From Muscardinus avellanarius (Eukaryota; Chordata; Mammalia; Rodentia; Gliridae), in assembly GCA_963383645.1 (NCBI GenBank), contig OY726559.1, positions 119,807,405 to 119,871,404 on the forward strand: a stretch of DNA of 64,000 nt, in the 5' to 3' direction. This document shows, in pieces, positions 10,443 to 23,109 of this stretch. Positions within the stretch are counted from its first letter, which is position 1. Every line of letters begins with the position of its first letter. Below the pieces are notes generated by a model. The model worked only from the letters and a program-made list of their open reading frames with translations, was not told where the DNA came from and did not search any database. The position numbers and the translations under genes are program-made.

Positions 10443-12053
10443 GTAATGTACTCCAGAGTTGTCTTTTATAAATGCTTTTGTTATGTCATTCTCAATTGAT
10501 AAACCACTATTGGATGCACCTGTGGGTTGTAGTGTGATAGTTAGATAACGCTGTACACTGTGGGGTGACTCACTTTTCCTAATTATACCTCTCAGCTCCC
10601 TGGGCCCTGACTTTGACCACCGTGGACTCTGACAGACAGCAGAGAGAGTGAGATGATCCAACGCATGACTTGGCTGAGCCACAAGATCACCACTAGGCAG
10701 CAGCTGCCATCCTCCTGTGGTGCTCTCCACTCTGCTCCCTTTGTTCCATCAGGACCAACCATAATGCTGGTGCCTGGGAGTCTTCCCCTAATATTTGATC
10801 AAAACCTCCCTCTCCTCAAGACACCAACTTTGAGGAGCTGAGAAACAGGCCCTGCAGGGAGCTACAGTGTGTTCACTTACCTTTCCACTGATGCACAAAA
10901 CATCATTGATCCAATTTTCCTTGTATACCAGACCCAGAGGCTGTCAGCCAAACCCATCTGAGGGACACCTTGCTGAACCTGGGTGAGTATCCACCAATTT
11001 TTTGAGCCACTCCCCAAACAGCTGAACCTCAACATGTTGATGATTGCTGGGGTCCAGCCCTAGCAGGAGTCATGGTTTGTGTGGTTGGTAAGAGAAGAGT
11101 TGAGGTCGCAAGAGAAGACCCTGACACACGAGATCAGATGCAAGCTTCTCTAACTTTATTCAGGACTTTCTACAGTTTTTATGGGTTTTTTTTGGGGGGG
11201 GGGGTGGCAGGATATCAGTCATGTAAGCAGAAAACTTCAAGGACAGAAAAAATCTTTAACAACCTTTAGGGAAGGGTGCCAAACATGTAATAAATCACAG
11301 AAAGTATATTTTGCCTCATATCATAAGGTCAGCTTGAACTTAATCTTTTATGTTGGCCCAGACTATGTCCTTGAGAAAAAAGATCCTTGATGACTCAGTC
11401 TCTCACAAGCCGCTGCCCATCTGTTTTAGTTATAATGCTTATTTATAAGGTTTTAATTATACATTTTAACCCGAATAATTTTAAAGTAATTCTTTTGAAG
11501 GAGCAGAGGCTAGTCTTTCTTACGGGGTAGTCAAGCCCTTGCACATCCCCTGGCCGAGCCTTTGCTTGAGGCTTGCACGAGATGCTGTAGCAGATGACCT
11601 TGCGTTTTCAGGGGTACAAGCCATACCAGAATGAATATGTATGTCCAAAACCATGGCTACCTACCAGAGTGTGAAAATGGTGTGAGTTGAGGTGTACGCC
11701 ACATTAGGCAGGAGCATCAGAGCATCAGGCCCACTCCAACTCCACAGATACTTCTGCCTTCACTCTCCCCTCAAAGTGGAGAGCCAATGAACATTCCCTT
11801 CCTGCCTTCCCCTTCTTGTTCTCTGAGCATTTTCTGGCCAGGAGGGCACAGAATCAGGGAAGAAGGGGGCAGAAAACCCAGCATTCCTGCCACTTCCCTG
11901 TCTAGTCTGCATGAGAGTAGAGACAGCCAACCTGCCACACCCCTGCCCAGCCTGGAAGATGGTAGAGAGAACCTACATGCTGTTGCCAGTGGAGACATTG
12001 GGAGACTGGGGGCAAAGACACAGCCAGGCCCCTTCCTTTCTTCAGCCTCTTCA
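10443..12053 (+). pseudogene. Smok kinase pseudogene, array unit C, LTR-interrupted
   Basis: Spacer 10443-10590, kinase C-lobe remnant 10595-10985, then an LTR-like insert (about 11043-11628). The UBA-like remnant resumes near 11627 and the tail runs 11685-12053. The copy stops abruptly at the L1 junction near 12054, where the final third of the tail is missing. Confidence 0.8.
11043..11628 (-). mobile_element. Probable solo LTR of an endogenous retrovirus, antisense
   Basis: Interrupts the alignment between unit C and units A/B. On the minus strand it contains an AATAAA signal (complement of 11155-11160) about 110 bp from its 3' end, as in an LTR, and carries no coding sequence. I could not fix the target-site duplication, so the ends are approximate. 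Confidence 0.5.
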
Positions 12054-14074
12054 TGGAATTGCTAGTGTAGAGTCTTTTGAGCTCTTTGTATATTCTGGAT
12101 ATTAGCCCCCTATCAGAATGGTGGCTGGTAAAGATCTTTTCCCATTCTGGTGGCTTTGTCTTTAGGTTATTGATAGTTTCCTTTGATGAGAGGAAACTTT
12201 TTAGTTTGATGCTATCCCACGTGTTAATTCTTGTTTTAATTTTCTGAGCTTTGGAGGTTTTGTTGAGAAAGTTACTGCCTGTGCCAATATGTTGTAGTGT
12301 TGAACCTATGCTCTCCTCTGCTAACTGCACAGTATCAGGTCTAATTTCTATGTCTTTGATCCATCTTGAGTTGATTCCTGTGTGTGGTGAGATATAGGGG
12401 TTTAGATTCATCTTTTTACAAATGGTTAGCCAGTTCTCCCAGCACCACTTGTTGCAAAGGCTGTCTTTTCTCCAGTATATGTGTTTGGGCACTTTGTCAA
12501 AGATTGACTAAAGATGTGTGGGTTTGTTTCTGTATCTTCTATTCTAATCCACTGGTCAGTATATCTGTTATTGTGCCAGTACCATACTGTTTTTACTACT
12601 ATTGCTCTATAGTATAGTTTGAAGACTGGGATTGTAATACCTCCTGCATGTTTCTTATTGTTGAGAATAGCTTTGGCTATTCTGGGTCTTTTCTTTCTCC
12701 ATGTAAAGTTCATGATTGATTTTTCTAGGTCTCTGAAGAATGTTGCTGGTATTTGTAATGGGAATTGCATTGAATCTATAGATCAGTTTTGGCAGAATGG
12801 CCATTTTTATATTCTGCCTATCCATGAGCACGGGAGATCTTTCCATCTTCCAAGGTCTTCTTCAATTTCTTTTTTTAATGTTTTATAGTTTTTGTTGTAG
12901 AGGTCTTTTACGTCTTGGGTTAGGTTTATTCCTAGGTATTTTATTGGTTTTGAGGTTATAGTGAATGGAATTGTTTTTTTTTTTTTTTCTTTCATTGTGG
13001 ATTCATTGTTGGCATAAAAAAAAGCCACTGATTTCTTTAGGTTGATTTGTATTCTGCGACTTTGCTGAATTTGTCAATCAGCTCCAGAAGTCTTTTGGTT
13101 GAGTTCTTTGGGTCTTCCAGATAAAGGATCATGTTATCTGCGAATAAGAATAATTTTAATTCCTCTCTTCCTATGTGAATTCCTTTGATTTCCTTCTCTT
13201 GTCTTATTGCTGCAGCAAGAGGCTCAAGAACTGTATTGAAAAGAAGTGGTGATAAGTGGGCATCCTTGTCTTGTTCCTGACTTTAGAGAAAATCCTTGCA
13301 GTTTTTCCCCATTCAATAAAATGTTGGCTTTGGGTTTACAGTATATTGCCTTAATGATGTTGAAGCACTTTCCTTCTATTCCAATTTTTTGCAGTGTTTT
13401 AAACATAAATGGGTGTTGGATTTTGTTGAATGCTTTTTCAGCATCTATTGCTATGATGATGTGGTTTTTGTTCTTGGCTCTATTTATGTGGTGAATAACA
13501 TGTATTGATTTGCGTATGTTGAACCAGCCTTGTTTTCCTGGTATGAAACTGACTTGGTCATGATATATAATTCTTTTGATATAGTTTTGAATGTGTATAG
13601 CTAGTATTTTGTTTAGAATTTTTGCATCTATGTTCATTAAGGATATTGGTCTGTAGTTTTCCTTTCTTGCGATATCTTTATTTGGTTTGGGAATTAATGT
13701 GATACTGGCCTCATAGAAGGAATTTGGGAGAGTTCCATCTCTTTAAATTTCCCGGAACAAGTTATGAAGTATTGGTATTAGTTCTTCACTGAAGGTTTTG
13801 TAGAATTCAGCTGAAAACCCATCTGGGCCTGGGCTTTTCTTTGGTGGAAGAATTTTTATTGCCGTTTCTACTTCTTTCATTGTTATTGTTTGGTTTAGGC
13901 TTGCTATATCCTCTTGGCTGAGTGTAGGAAGGTTAACTTTGCTTAGAAATCTATCAATTTCTTCCAGATTTTCAAGTTTATTGGAGTATAAATTTTTTAA
14001 GTAGTTTCTGATAATCTTTTGAGTTTCTTCACTATATGTGGTGATACCTCCTTTTTCATTTCTAATTTTGATAA

Positions 14075-14695
14075 TTTTTTTTATTGTACAACTTTAAGAG
14101 TTTTAATTGCCCTGGAAGTTAAAATAATCCCCAAGTTTTAGTCACGTATTTACATAAGCTAATTAAAGCAAAGATTTGTAGAACAGAAATAGAAAATATT
14201 TGGATCATAAGAGAGTGTGATAAACCTCCTTTACTAGCTAAGAGAGCTGAAAAAAGTAAGTATTTAGAAGGTTTATATAACATAATAAATTAAACTTATA
14301 AACACAAAAAGATATTGAACACATACAAGCATAGAAAATCATTTTTCTAATTTACATGCGACATACAACATTATCTCATGTAACCATAACAAGCAGATCT
14401 ATAATGATGTCCTGGGGGCCATCAAACTCAACTAGCCAGACCATAAGTTCAAAACACAGCAATCACTGGCTTTCACCATCAGCAGAGCAGTGGTGGTCTC
14501 TGGGGTATATGGAATATGACTTTTTTTCTGTCATTTTGAGTTCTATATTCTATTTGTTGTAGTACTGTTTCTCCTTTGCTTAGTTGCCCACTTCATGCAA
14601 TTCACCTCTTCTCTGGTTCTGGAATTTGCTTCTGTTTTCTTTTTTTATTTAAATTTTTTATTGTTGCACTGTATTATAATTTGATTTTATTCTCT
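14075..14695. other. Insert of about 620 bp inside L1 ORF2
   Basis: This stretch is absent from the equivalent place of the other antisense L1 (50390-50400). Its right part (about 14525-14640) resembles the inter-ORF region of the same L1 family (15825-15925). 14650-14690 resembles the L1 3'-end repeat seen at 42305. The middle (14100-14520) is unrecognised. Confidence 0.55.
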
Positions 14696-15964
14696 TTTTC
14701 CTTTGGTTAGGTTGGCCAGGGGTTTATCAATTCTATTAATCTTTTCAAAGAACCAACTTTTTGTTTTATTGATTCTTTGAATTTTTTTTTTGTTCTCTAC
14801 TTCATTTATTTCTGCTCTAATTTTCATGATTTCTTGCCTTCTGCTGGCTTTGGGAATAGACTTGCAGAATTTCTAAGTCCTTGAGTTGTGTCATTAGGTT
14901 CTTTACTTGTTGGTTCTCTGTCCTTCTTATGTGGGCACTCAATGCAATAAACTTTCCTCTTAATACTGCCTTCATGGTGTCCCATAGATTTTGGTAGGTT
15001 GTATCGCTGTTTTCATTTGTTTCCATAAATTTCTTTATTTCTTCCCTAATTTCTGCTCTTACCCATTCATCATTCAATAGTGTATCATTCATTCTCCATG
15101 AATTTGAATACGTTCTTTTAAGTTTCCTGTTGTTGATTTCTACTTTTATTCCGTTGTGGTCTGAAAAGATGCAAGAAATTATATTACATGTTTTGAATTT
15201 GCTGGTATTTTCTTTGTGTCCCAGGATGTGGTCTATTTTGGAGAAGGTTCCATGGGCTGCTGAAAAGAATGTGTATTCTGTTGTTCCTGGTTGAAATAAT
15301 CTGAAAATATCTATTAGGTCCACTTGGTTTATGGTTTCCTTTAGTTCTAAAGCGTCTTTACTCATCTTTTGCCTTGAAGATTGATCCAGTGGTGTGAGAG
15401 GCATATTAAAGTCTTCCAGAATTATTGTATTTGGGTCTACTTTTGTCCAGAAGGGTTTGTTTTACAAATGTTGCACCCACATTTGGGGCATAAATATTTA
15501 CTATCATTATATCTTCTTGGTGTATTGTTCCCTTAAATAAAAGGAAGTGCCCTGATTTGTCTCTTTTGATGTGTTTTAGTTTAAAGTCTGTTTTGTTGGA
15601 TACCAGGGTTGCTACCCTGCTCTTTTGTGGTCACCATTGGCATGGTATATCTTTTTCCATCCTTTCACTTTCAGTCTGTGAATGTCTTTGGCTGTAAGGT
15701 GAGTTTCTTTCAGACAACATATATTTGGATTGTGTTTCCTAATCTACATTGCCAGTCTATGTCTTTTTATTGGTGATTTAAGTACTTTGACTTAAGAGAT
15801 ATTATTGAAATATGATTTTTGTTTTCTGCCATTTTGAGTTCTGTCTACTCTTGGGTGGTTTGATCTTTCTTCTTTACTTAAATGGCCCACTTATTAACTT
15901 CCTCTCTTCTCTGCTTCTGAAGTCTGCTTCTTTTTTCTTCCTTATGTTTTATTTTTTTTTCTTT

Positions 15965-16172
15965 TTTTTTTTTTAGTTTTACTGGGGTTCCTGGAAGCCC
16001 TTCTACCTCCGGGCTACACTCACATGGGCTACACTCCCAGACCTATTTTTTTTTAACTTTATGTGGAAACAGGGTCTCTTAAGCCAGCAAGGCTAGCTCC
16101 AAACCAGCGAGATCCTCCTGTCTCAGCCTCCCAAGTGCGTGGATTGCAAGCATGTGCCACCACGCCTGGCAT
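15965..16172 (-). mobile_element. Dimeric SINE inside L1 element 1
   Basis: Antisense ID-like half ('tggggttcctggaagccctt') followed by the antisense B1 half ending 'accacgcctggc'. It sits exactly at the L1 ORF1/inter-ORF junction. Near-identical flanks atgttttattt and atggtttattt are the probable duplicated target. Confidence 0.85.
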
Positions 16173-18979
16173 GGTTTATTTCCTTAAGAATTTTCTCTAG
16201 TGTTGTCTTTGAATTCATGAATTTTTTGAGATTCTGTTTATCCTGAAAGACTTTGGTTTCACCATTGATCTTGAAGAGTAGTTTTTGTGGATAAATAAGC
16301 TTTGGTTGGAAGTTATTTTCTTCCAGGGTCTGAATCACGTCATCCCAGTCTCCCCTAGCATTCATGACCTGGGTTTTATAGTCTGGGGTGATTCTTATTG
16401 TTTTGCCTCTATATGTCACCCGTACTTTGGTTCTCACTGCTTTTAAGATTTTTTTCCTTGGCCTCTATGTTGGTCATTTTGGTTATTATGTGGCATGGAG
16501 TGGTCTTTTTTTGGTCCTGTCTCAGTGGAGTTCTGTATGCCTCCTGGACATGAAGGTCCAAGTCTCTTTCCATATTTGGAAAATTCTCTGAGATTATTTC
16601 CTTGAAGAGATTACAGATGCCCTTCTTCTGTACCTCTATCCCTTCTTCAATGCCTATTATCCGTAAGTCAGGACGCTTCATATTATCCCATATTTGCTGG
16701 ATGTTTAGGTTTTGTTGCTGTAAAGATTTCTGTATATCGCTGACTGTGTTTTCGGTTTGGGATGTACTGTCTTCTAATATTGATATTCTGTTTTCCATTT
16801 CATCTAATCTTCCAGAATTTCTTTCTATTGCTGTCTTCATTTCACTTATTGCCTCTTGTTTCTAACTCACCTTTCACCTCCTCTAGACTTGTTTTAAATC
16901 CTTTCATCATATTGTACATCAAGATTCTGAACTCCCTTCTTGCATTTCTAGTAGGTCAGTATTCGTGATTTCTGCTGTCTCTTCATAATTCCTGGTTCTC
17001 ATATTTATAGCGTTCTCTGTCCTGTATTTCTGATTTCTACCCATCGTTTGTGAGAATTATGCTTAGTCCAATATTAGGAGTTTAGGGGTATCGGCAAGTC
17101 AGCAGAGCTTTTCCAATGTTGAGGGTGGGTGATGTGGGAGGAGCTTGGGTGATGGGTAAAGGAGTCGGATTAGGTAGAGGATATGTTTAGGTTGAGAAAG
17201 ACTTTAAGTATGATAAGGTAATATCTTGCTGAGAATGAGAGAGAGTTAACTGGTAGGACTCTTGTCATTAGTAGAGTAAGTATGGAGATATGAAATACTT
17301 TATTAAACAAGTAGGTATATTATGGGGAAAAGTTTTGGGGGAGAAGAGTATATAGGTTAGTGTGGGGAAGTTTGTAAGAGGGGTGATGGAAGGAGCAGAC
17401 AAACAAAAAAAATCCACACAAGATACCAAGACTATTATATAATCCAAGAAAAAGAAAGGAAAAAACAATCAAAGGAGGAGAACAAAAAAAAGGAAGGAAA
17501 GAAGAAGAAAGAGGAAAAAAGGACAAGAATGAAATAAAAGGAACTAGCAGCTGTGTGAAAACAGAAAACAAGACAAACTATCAAATATATATAAAAAAAA
17601 CAACACGTTAAAGCAAAAGAAGGATGGGGAAAATAAAATAGCAATAACCATAACAAAACAAAAGCACTGTAAAAGCAAAACAAAACAAAACATCCACAAT
17701 AAAGTTAAAAATAAAAACAGTTCTACTTATTTACGAATATGGGGTCAGTTCCATAAAATATTTGGGTATCTGATTGCTTTGGTAGCTTTCAGAATATAAT
17801 CCAATGTCTCTTAGTTTTCTTTGTACTCTATTTTTATCTTCTTAGGTCACTCTGGGTGTTTGGACACCTTTCTTTCCTCTAACTGCTTTGGGTTTATGTG
17901 TCAGGATGTCTGGTATCACTGTTATTCGATTCTGTACAATTCCCAGTTTCTGCGTAATTCCAACCTGTAGTCAGCACCTCTGCACTCACCACCCTAGACT
18001 CCGGCCTGTGCTTCCCTCCAGGAGTGGAGAATGTCCAAAGTAGACTTGGAACCTCCCCCTGAGGTTCTGTGCAGATAATGTGTCTCGATGGATTTTCCTG
18101 TGTCTCTGGAAATTCTAACTGGGCTAGCCGGTGTGGTCCCAAGATGTACCCTGGGCAAAGGGTTGCTGGTTCCTGGATGCCCACACTTACTGCCAGAGCT
18201 CTGCCAGTTCCGAGAGTGCAGGCTGGGTGCGCTGCTATTACTGGACCCAGCTGTGAGGGGGTGCAGCTGCCTAGTGCCTGCTGCTATGCTCCTCCAAAGT
18301 GCACTGGGTGTGCTCTAGACTAGAACTGAGTATCAGGCTGTCGGGTGGGCAGGAACTCTTGTGGTGGGCCAGGGGCACGGGATAGGTGCACAAGGGTCCG
18401 GGGGCACAGGCGCTGCGCGGTGTCCAGCAATGATCTCTGCCTCCCGCGGAGCGTAGAAGCTGGGGGCCCGAGGAGCTCTCACGGGCACACAGAGCTTTCG
18501 CCGCCTGTAAAGCAGATCTCCGGCAAGGTGGGTGTCTGGGCTCTAGTGGGGGGCGGGGACTAGGCACACAAGGTAAGCTCCGATTTTAGGGGTGGGGATG
18601 GCGCAGGCACTGACTCCTAGCAGGGGTCCAGGGCGCAGACAGGGTGCGCGAGGACAGTGCTGAGTCCTGAGGCGTGGTACAGATGCCCCGGGCCAGTGCT
18701 GAGCCTGGGGCGCACGCTAGGACCCGCACATTCCCTGGATGCACTCAGGTACCTGGCTTCCTGGGTCCAGGCGTCTGTGGGAGTCCCTGTGTTGTTGCGA
18801 TCCAGTCACTGGTGAGCACACAGAATTCTGATGTGGGTGCTGCTTGCTGCTTAAGATGAGGCTCTATGTCCGTTTTCAGTCTCGGATTATCTCAGCCTTC
18901 TTATTTTTTAAATCTAGCACTCTGTGTGGTAGAGAAACCTTTCTGCAGGACGGTCCTATAGAGTCACATTAGTTTGAGT

Positions 18980-19111
18980 CACACTCTAGAACCTGACCTC
19001 CGGTGGGTCAGGTCATTCAAATTCTTCTTAGTTCCAAGCAACACCTTTCTTTCTTCCCACTCACTAGCAATATCAGAACAGGGAATGAAAGCCAAGGCGA
19101 GGAGAGTGAAG
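18980..19111 (+). pseudogene. NBPF-like locus, repeat unit 1, exon-like block
   Basis: An exon-like block ending at 19111 before a GT donor ('gtatgc'), preceded by an ATG at 19085 and the codons MKAKARRVK. The same block with the same donor position occurs at 33800-33881. Its protein family is not recognisable on its own; it is placed here because it is collinear with the NBPF-like exon downstream. Confidence 0.35.
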
Positions 19112-19908
19112 GTATGCTGGAAATTCCTGATATTTTCTCCACCTGTGTATATCATGTCTGCAATGGACTGTTTTACTGTTTTACAATGGGATGTCTCACA
19201 TCTTCTCCAACTGTCTTGATGAATGCCATTTCTAAATAGTGTTCCTTGAGCATGTCAGGTGATCCAAGTTTAACAGTAAAATTATATGTATTTCTGGAGG
19301 CTGTATCCTAGTTTCTCCATGCTGAGGTCCAGGTTCTCTCCTGATTTCCTGATTTTCTAATATATGAGTAATTGTGATTACTCAAACTCTCGCACACAAC
19401 CACTGCCCTTCTATGGAATTTTTCTGAAGGCAAGACAGCATCCTGCTTCCCCGAACATGCTTGAACGTCCAAGATTTTGTGCTTTAGGGAGCACCCAGGA
19501 TGTCTTTCTTTATAAAAGTTTGTGTATTTCACCTAAATATATTTTCAATGATTGTTTTCAACTGAACCCCAAATGAATGAGCTTCCTTTTAAGGCAAGTT
19601 GTGGTACAAATTCTAGAAGGCAAGTAGGCAAAGTCTTCAGTAGTTTTGAATGAAGTGGGGAGATGTATTCTGACTTTCCTGATGTTCAGGAGTTGGATGC
19701 ATATTGAAGTTCTATCACAACAAGAGCTCAGGACTCAATGACTCAGAAAATTGAGGCGAGTTCCTTCTCCTAGGACACAATCTGATGCTTCCTTTAGGTT
19801 CCACTTGTAATATCCTATTTTACACCAAAATATTTATACGCCTGTGTTTACAAATGTGTACAGCAAGAATGGTGTAATATGTCTGCTTCCATTTGATTTG
19901 ATTTGCAG
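19112..19908 (+). other. Duplicated intron segment (unit 1)
   Basis: Clearly homologous to 35240-36016 over hundreds of bases (for example 'gttctctcctgat' and 'gggagcacccaggatg'). Because intronic sequence was copied, the exon copies arose by DNA duplication, not by retrotransposition. Confidence 0.7.
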
Positions 19909-19963
19909 AAAACAAAAAAAGACTACGAAGATGAAAAAAATCACAAGAGCCTAAGGCCTCCAG
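19909..19963 (+). pseudogene. Small charged exon, copy 1
   Basis: A pyrimidine-rich acceptor ('tttgatttgcag') and a GT donor bracket 55 bases coding KTKKDYEDEKNHKSLRPP. Related exons stand at 34738-34789 and 36017-36067 with the same flanks. The frame ends in a phase that does not join in frame to the exon at 20309, so an exon is missing between them or the locus is dead. Confidence 0.4.
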
Positions 19964-20308
19964 GTATCTTTGATAGTCAAGGACTACTCATGGCACCTAG
20001 TGTGATATGGAGATTTTATCCTCAGAACCTTAACAAAATCAGATCTGCTGAAATATGCATACCCATTTTGTCTTATCAACCAATCACAAAGTATGTCTCC
20101 ATAGTGTGTTGCTTTCTTTGTGCATATCTCAAATTACCTATAATTAAATACAGGTGACCTCTACCTGCTCATGGATATCTGGCATAAAAAATAATTCAGA
20201 ACTTTGCTTGAAGGGCTCCTCTGAAATTTATTCAGAGAAACCACTCTCAACATCCTTATCAAACATCATGGCACCACTTTGCTCTGTTTTTCCTTCTACC
20301 TTCCTTAG

Positions 20309-20523
20309 GAAGTACTATGTCCTAATTCCTAAACTAGCCCACGAGCTGACCCAGTTACGCCAGCAATTACGTGAAGGGAGAGATGCCTCTTCATCTCTCA
20401 GCCATCATCTGAAGAACCTCCTCACCCAGGATGACTCTGACAGCCACCAGGGGCAGAGTCACCGAGAGCAACTGGCTGAAGGACACAGGCTGGCAGAAGA
20501 TATTGTCTGCAAGCTCAGTGCAG
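20309..20523 (+). pseudogene. NBPF-like exon, copy 1 (open frame)
   Basis: Acceptor 'ttccttag' and donor 'gtgagt' bracket a 215-base exon in one open frame. Its product contains HELTQLRQQLREGRDASSSL and REQLAEGHRLAEDIVCKLSA. This is the hallmark coiled-coil exon of the neuroblastoma breakpoint family (most like NBPF6), also found in the related myomegalin (PDE4DIP). It is the best preserved of three copies (25307, 36708). No adjoining exon can be joined to it in frame here, so I call it pseudogenic, but a working gene using distant exons cannot be excluded. Confidence 0.65.
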
Positions 20524-20950
20524 GTGAGTTGGCCACAGGCCCAGATTACACTAAGGTGCTCCAAGGTTCTAAGCTCTCAGGAGAGGCCACATCTCCACAT
20601 TAGTACACATTTTTCCATATTTATCATTTCCTGCCACATTGGGGCCCTGACAAGATTAAGACTGCTTGGGCTGGAAGACAAAAGATGAACACCCAAGTAT
20701 GAAAGGAGAGGAGGCAAATTGTTGAGAGGAAAAAATTTATGGTAAAAAATGAGTTTATCAGACACTCTTCTTATTGCTGTCTTTAATATAAGTGAGCAAT
20801 CGATTGATTTATCCTTTTAAAATTTCTGTAACTTTATGTGTTAAATAGTGACAAATGTCTCATGTGACATGCAATGAACAGGGGAATATTTCCTGATGCA
20901 TTTCAGCAAGGGATTAAGGTCCTCTGTGGGGTTGACTTAGAAATTAGATA

Positions 20951-21167
20951 GCCAGGTGTGGTGGCGCATGCTTGTAATTCCAGCATTTGGGAGGCCCAGG
21001 ACAGAGTATCACATTTTACGGACAGCCTCAGCTTCTTAGTGGGGCCCTCTGCAACTCAGTGAGAACCTGTTTCAAAATAAAGAGTAAAAAATAGGCAGGA
21101 GGTGTAGATTGTAGGACAGAAATGCCTCTGGGTTCCATCCCCAGACCTACAAAAAAAAAAAAAGAAA
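20951..21167 (+). mobile_element. Dimeric SINE with target-site duplication
   Basis: B1-type half followed by the 'gggttccatccccag' ID-type half and an A-rich tail. A perfect 12-bp duplication, agaaattagata, lies at 20939-20950 and 21168-21179. Confidence 0.9.
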
Positions 21168-21179
21168 AGAAATTAGATA

Positions 21180-22085
21180 TAGGGGAACTTTGTAAATGGA
21201 ATGTTGGCTTACACAGAAATACATTCCATGTGGTGGTTTTTCTGGGTAATACAGCAGAAGGTGACTTGGAAACTAGTCCCTTGTTTTGCTGAGATGTGTA
21301 GAGGTGCTTGGGTAAGGGCTTTCCAGCCACATTTTAGAGAAAGAAATTGGTTCTATGTGGAAGCTGTGAGAGTAGAGTGTGTTGGGCACCAGCTCTGTGG
21401 CAGGAGGGAAGACAGAATTGCAGAAGTTGAGATGAATGCTGGATAAGTATCTCACAATCTAGGGACAGAAGATATTTTGAACTAATTCCCAATTTAGACA
21501 GAACATGCCATGATAATGATTCATCAAGTCAAAGAAGTTCTGTTTGGAAATATCTTAATACCAAGCCAGGTGATTTTCTTATCGATAAGATGTACAACTG
21601 CTCAATACAGTCCCCTCAATGTATCCTAAGAATTTGCCTAAATATTTATGTCACTATGCCCAAATAGGGTGACACAGAACTACTTCATATCTTTCTGGAC
21701 ATTTCTGAATTTGCAGGTCATGGTGAAAATATGGAGTAAAGGCATAGAACCACTGCTCCAAATCAATGATCTGGACAGGTAAAGTATGGAGAGGGTCCTT
21801 GAAAGAACAGAGAGGTAGGGGACCACAGTCATGAAGCCAAAATACTGATGTTACCAATGTCGTTCACCCATCCAGTGATACCTTCACTCCTATCTTGGTT
21901 GTTTGTGCTTTTTCTGGTAGTTAGTGTTACTCTGAATTAATTTCAGGGAATTTCCTGAACTCCCAACCTCCATCCATCCTGTTTTTTAGTGTTAAAAGGC
22001 AGGGTAAGGTTCATATCTGTTTGCCCATACTTCATGTGAGGACTTTGGCAAAGATTTCAAACGAAGGAAGAAAAATGTGTGTCTT

Positions 22086-22158
<73 letters not shown>

Positions 22159-22300
22159 TGTTGAATATATATCACAATATTTTAAAAAATCACAAGAATT
22201 CTGTTTCCTGGAGCTATACTGGTTAGTGCAAAAGATATATGCACAATTTCCCAAAGCATATTAGAATTCTGTTTTGAAGACTTGAAAGGGACATTAATTT
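21180..22300. other. Intron-like/intergenic stretch, nothing recognised
   Basis: No convincing exon or RNA gene. It holds the (TG)n(TA)n microsatellite at 22090-22150. It lies between NBPF-like exon copies and probably represents decayed flanking sequence of that locus. Confidence 0.5.
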
Positions 22301-22317
22301 AAAATATTTGTCAGCGG

Positions 22318-22334
22318 ACTTCCGGGAAGATGGC
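22318..22334 (+). promoter_or_regulatory. ETS and YY1-type motifs at 5' end of HAL1-like element
   Basis: ACTTCCGGG followed by AAGATGGC within the first 21 bases of the element. L1 promoters in other mammals carry a YY1 site at the same place, where it sets the start of transcription. This suggests the element reaches its true 5' end. Confidence 0.5.
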
Positions 22335-23109
22335 GACCGAGAAAAGCGGGGCTTAAGAGTCCCTCTAACAACCAATCTCCATTACCACAAAAAGAGCGCC
22401 TTTCATAGCCAGAAAACACCATCACCAGAAAAACAAAAAAAAACCACCAGGCTCCAGAGAGAAAGCGGACTGAGAACAGAGCTCAGGGCCACAGAGGAGA
22501 CACACGAGCCCGAGGACGCGGCAGCAGCGCCATACTGCCGGCGGCAGCGGCGAACTCAACGGACGGCTACAGCAAGCCAGGAGAGCCGCTGCGGAACAGC
22601 CAGGCGGGATCTTGCGGCGCAGACAGCATTTAAAGCTCCCAGTGGCTGAGCTCAGCACACGCTGCAGGGATTCAGAGTGGAAATCAAAACCAGAGAAGAA
22701 AAAATACGCCAGCCTCACGGCCGAGGGCGTGGCAGAGGCGCCATATTGCCACCGGCGGCGGCAGCAGCAGTGAATTCACCGAGTCCAGTACAGCTACATC
22801 TGCGTACTCAAGAACAGTGAGTCAAATTGCGGGCCACAGAGGAGAAATCGCAGTATTGGGCCTCCTGGGACTTATCCCAGTGAGGGAGTGGTGGTGGCAG
22901 AGATATCACACCATAGGAGACCGTGCAACCTGGCACCCCCCATAGTTTAAAGCAGCCTCTAACGACTCCCTGGGTCGGAGACTCTGTGATACAACCCAGT
23001 AAAGGAGTAGTGGGGTCTGAGATAATACAGACTCGAGATCCAGAGCACCTTAAGTGAAGCCATAGTGACCCAAGGGAAGAACCCAGAGAAGGCACAAACC
23101 TCTGAAATC

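Larger units (their letters stand above)
12054..18900 (-). mobile_element. L1 element 1, antisense: ORF2, ORF1, 5'UTR
   Basis: On the minus strand: 5'UTR (about 18900-17050, with a GC-rich outer part and a purine tract at 17390-17720), ORF1 (about 17045-16172), an inter-ORF segment and ORF2 (about 15900-12054). ORF2 runs from the endonuclease domain through reverse transcriptase to the C-terminal region. Many frameshifts break both ORFs. The 3' end is missing: the element stops within the ORF2 C-terminal region without 3'UTR or poly(A). It carries an insert at 14075-14695 and a SINE at 15965-16172. Confidence 0.85.

Noticed and set aside
12902..16840. Minus-strand frames resembling reverse transcriptase and ORF1 as host genes
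   Set aside because: They are fragments of one L1 element.
20431..20688. Second open frame overlapping NBPF-like exon copy 1
   Set aside because: Shadow frame; the frame at 20309-20523 carries the family motifs.
23065..23109. Upstream extension of the L1 ORF1 frame
   Set aside because: It begins with GTG; the ATG at 23110 fits ORF1.
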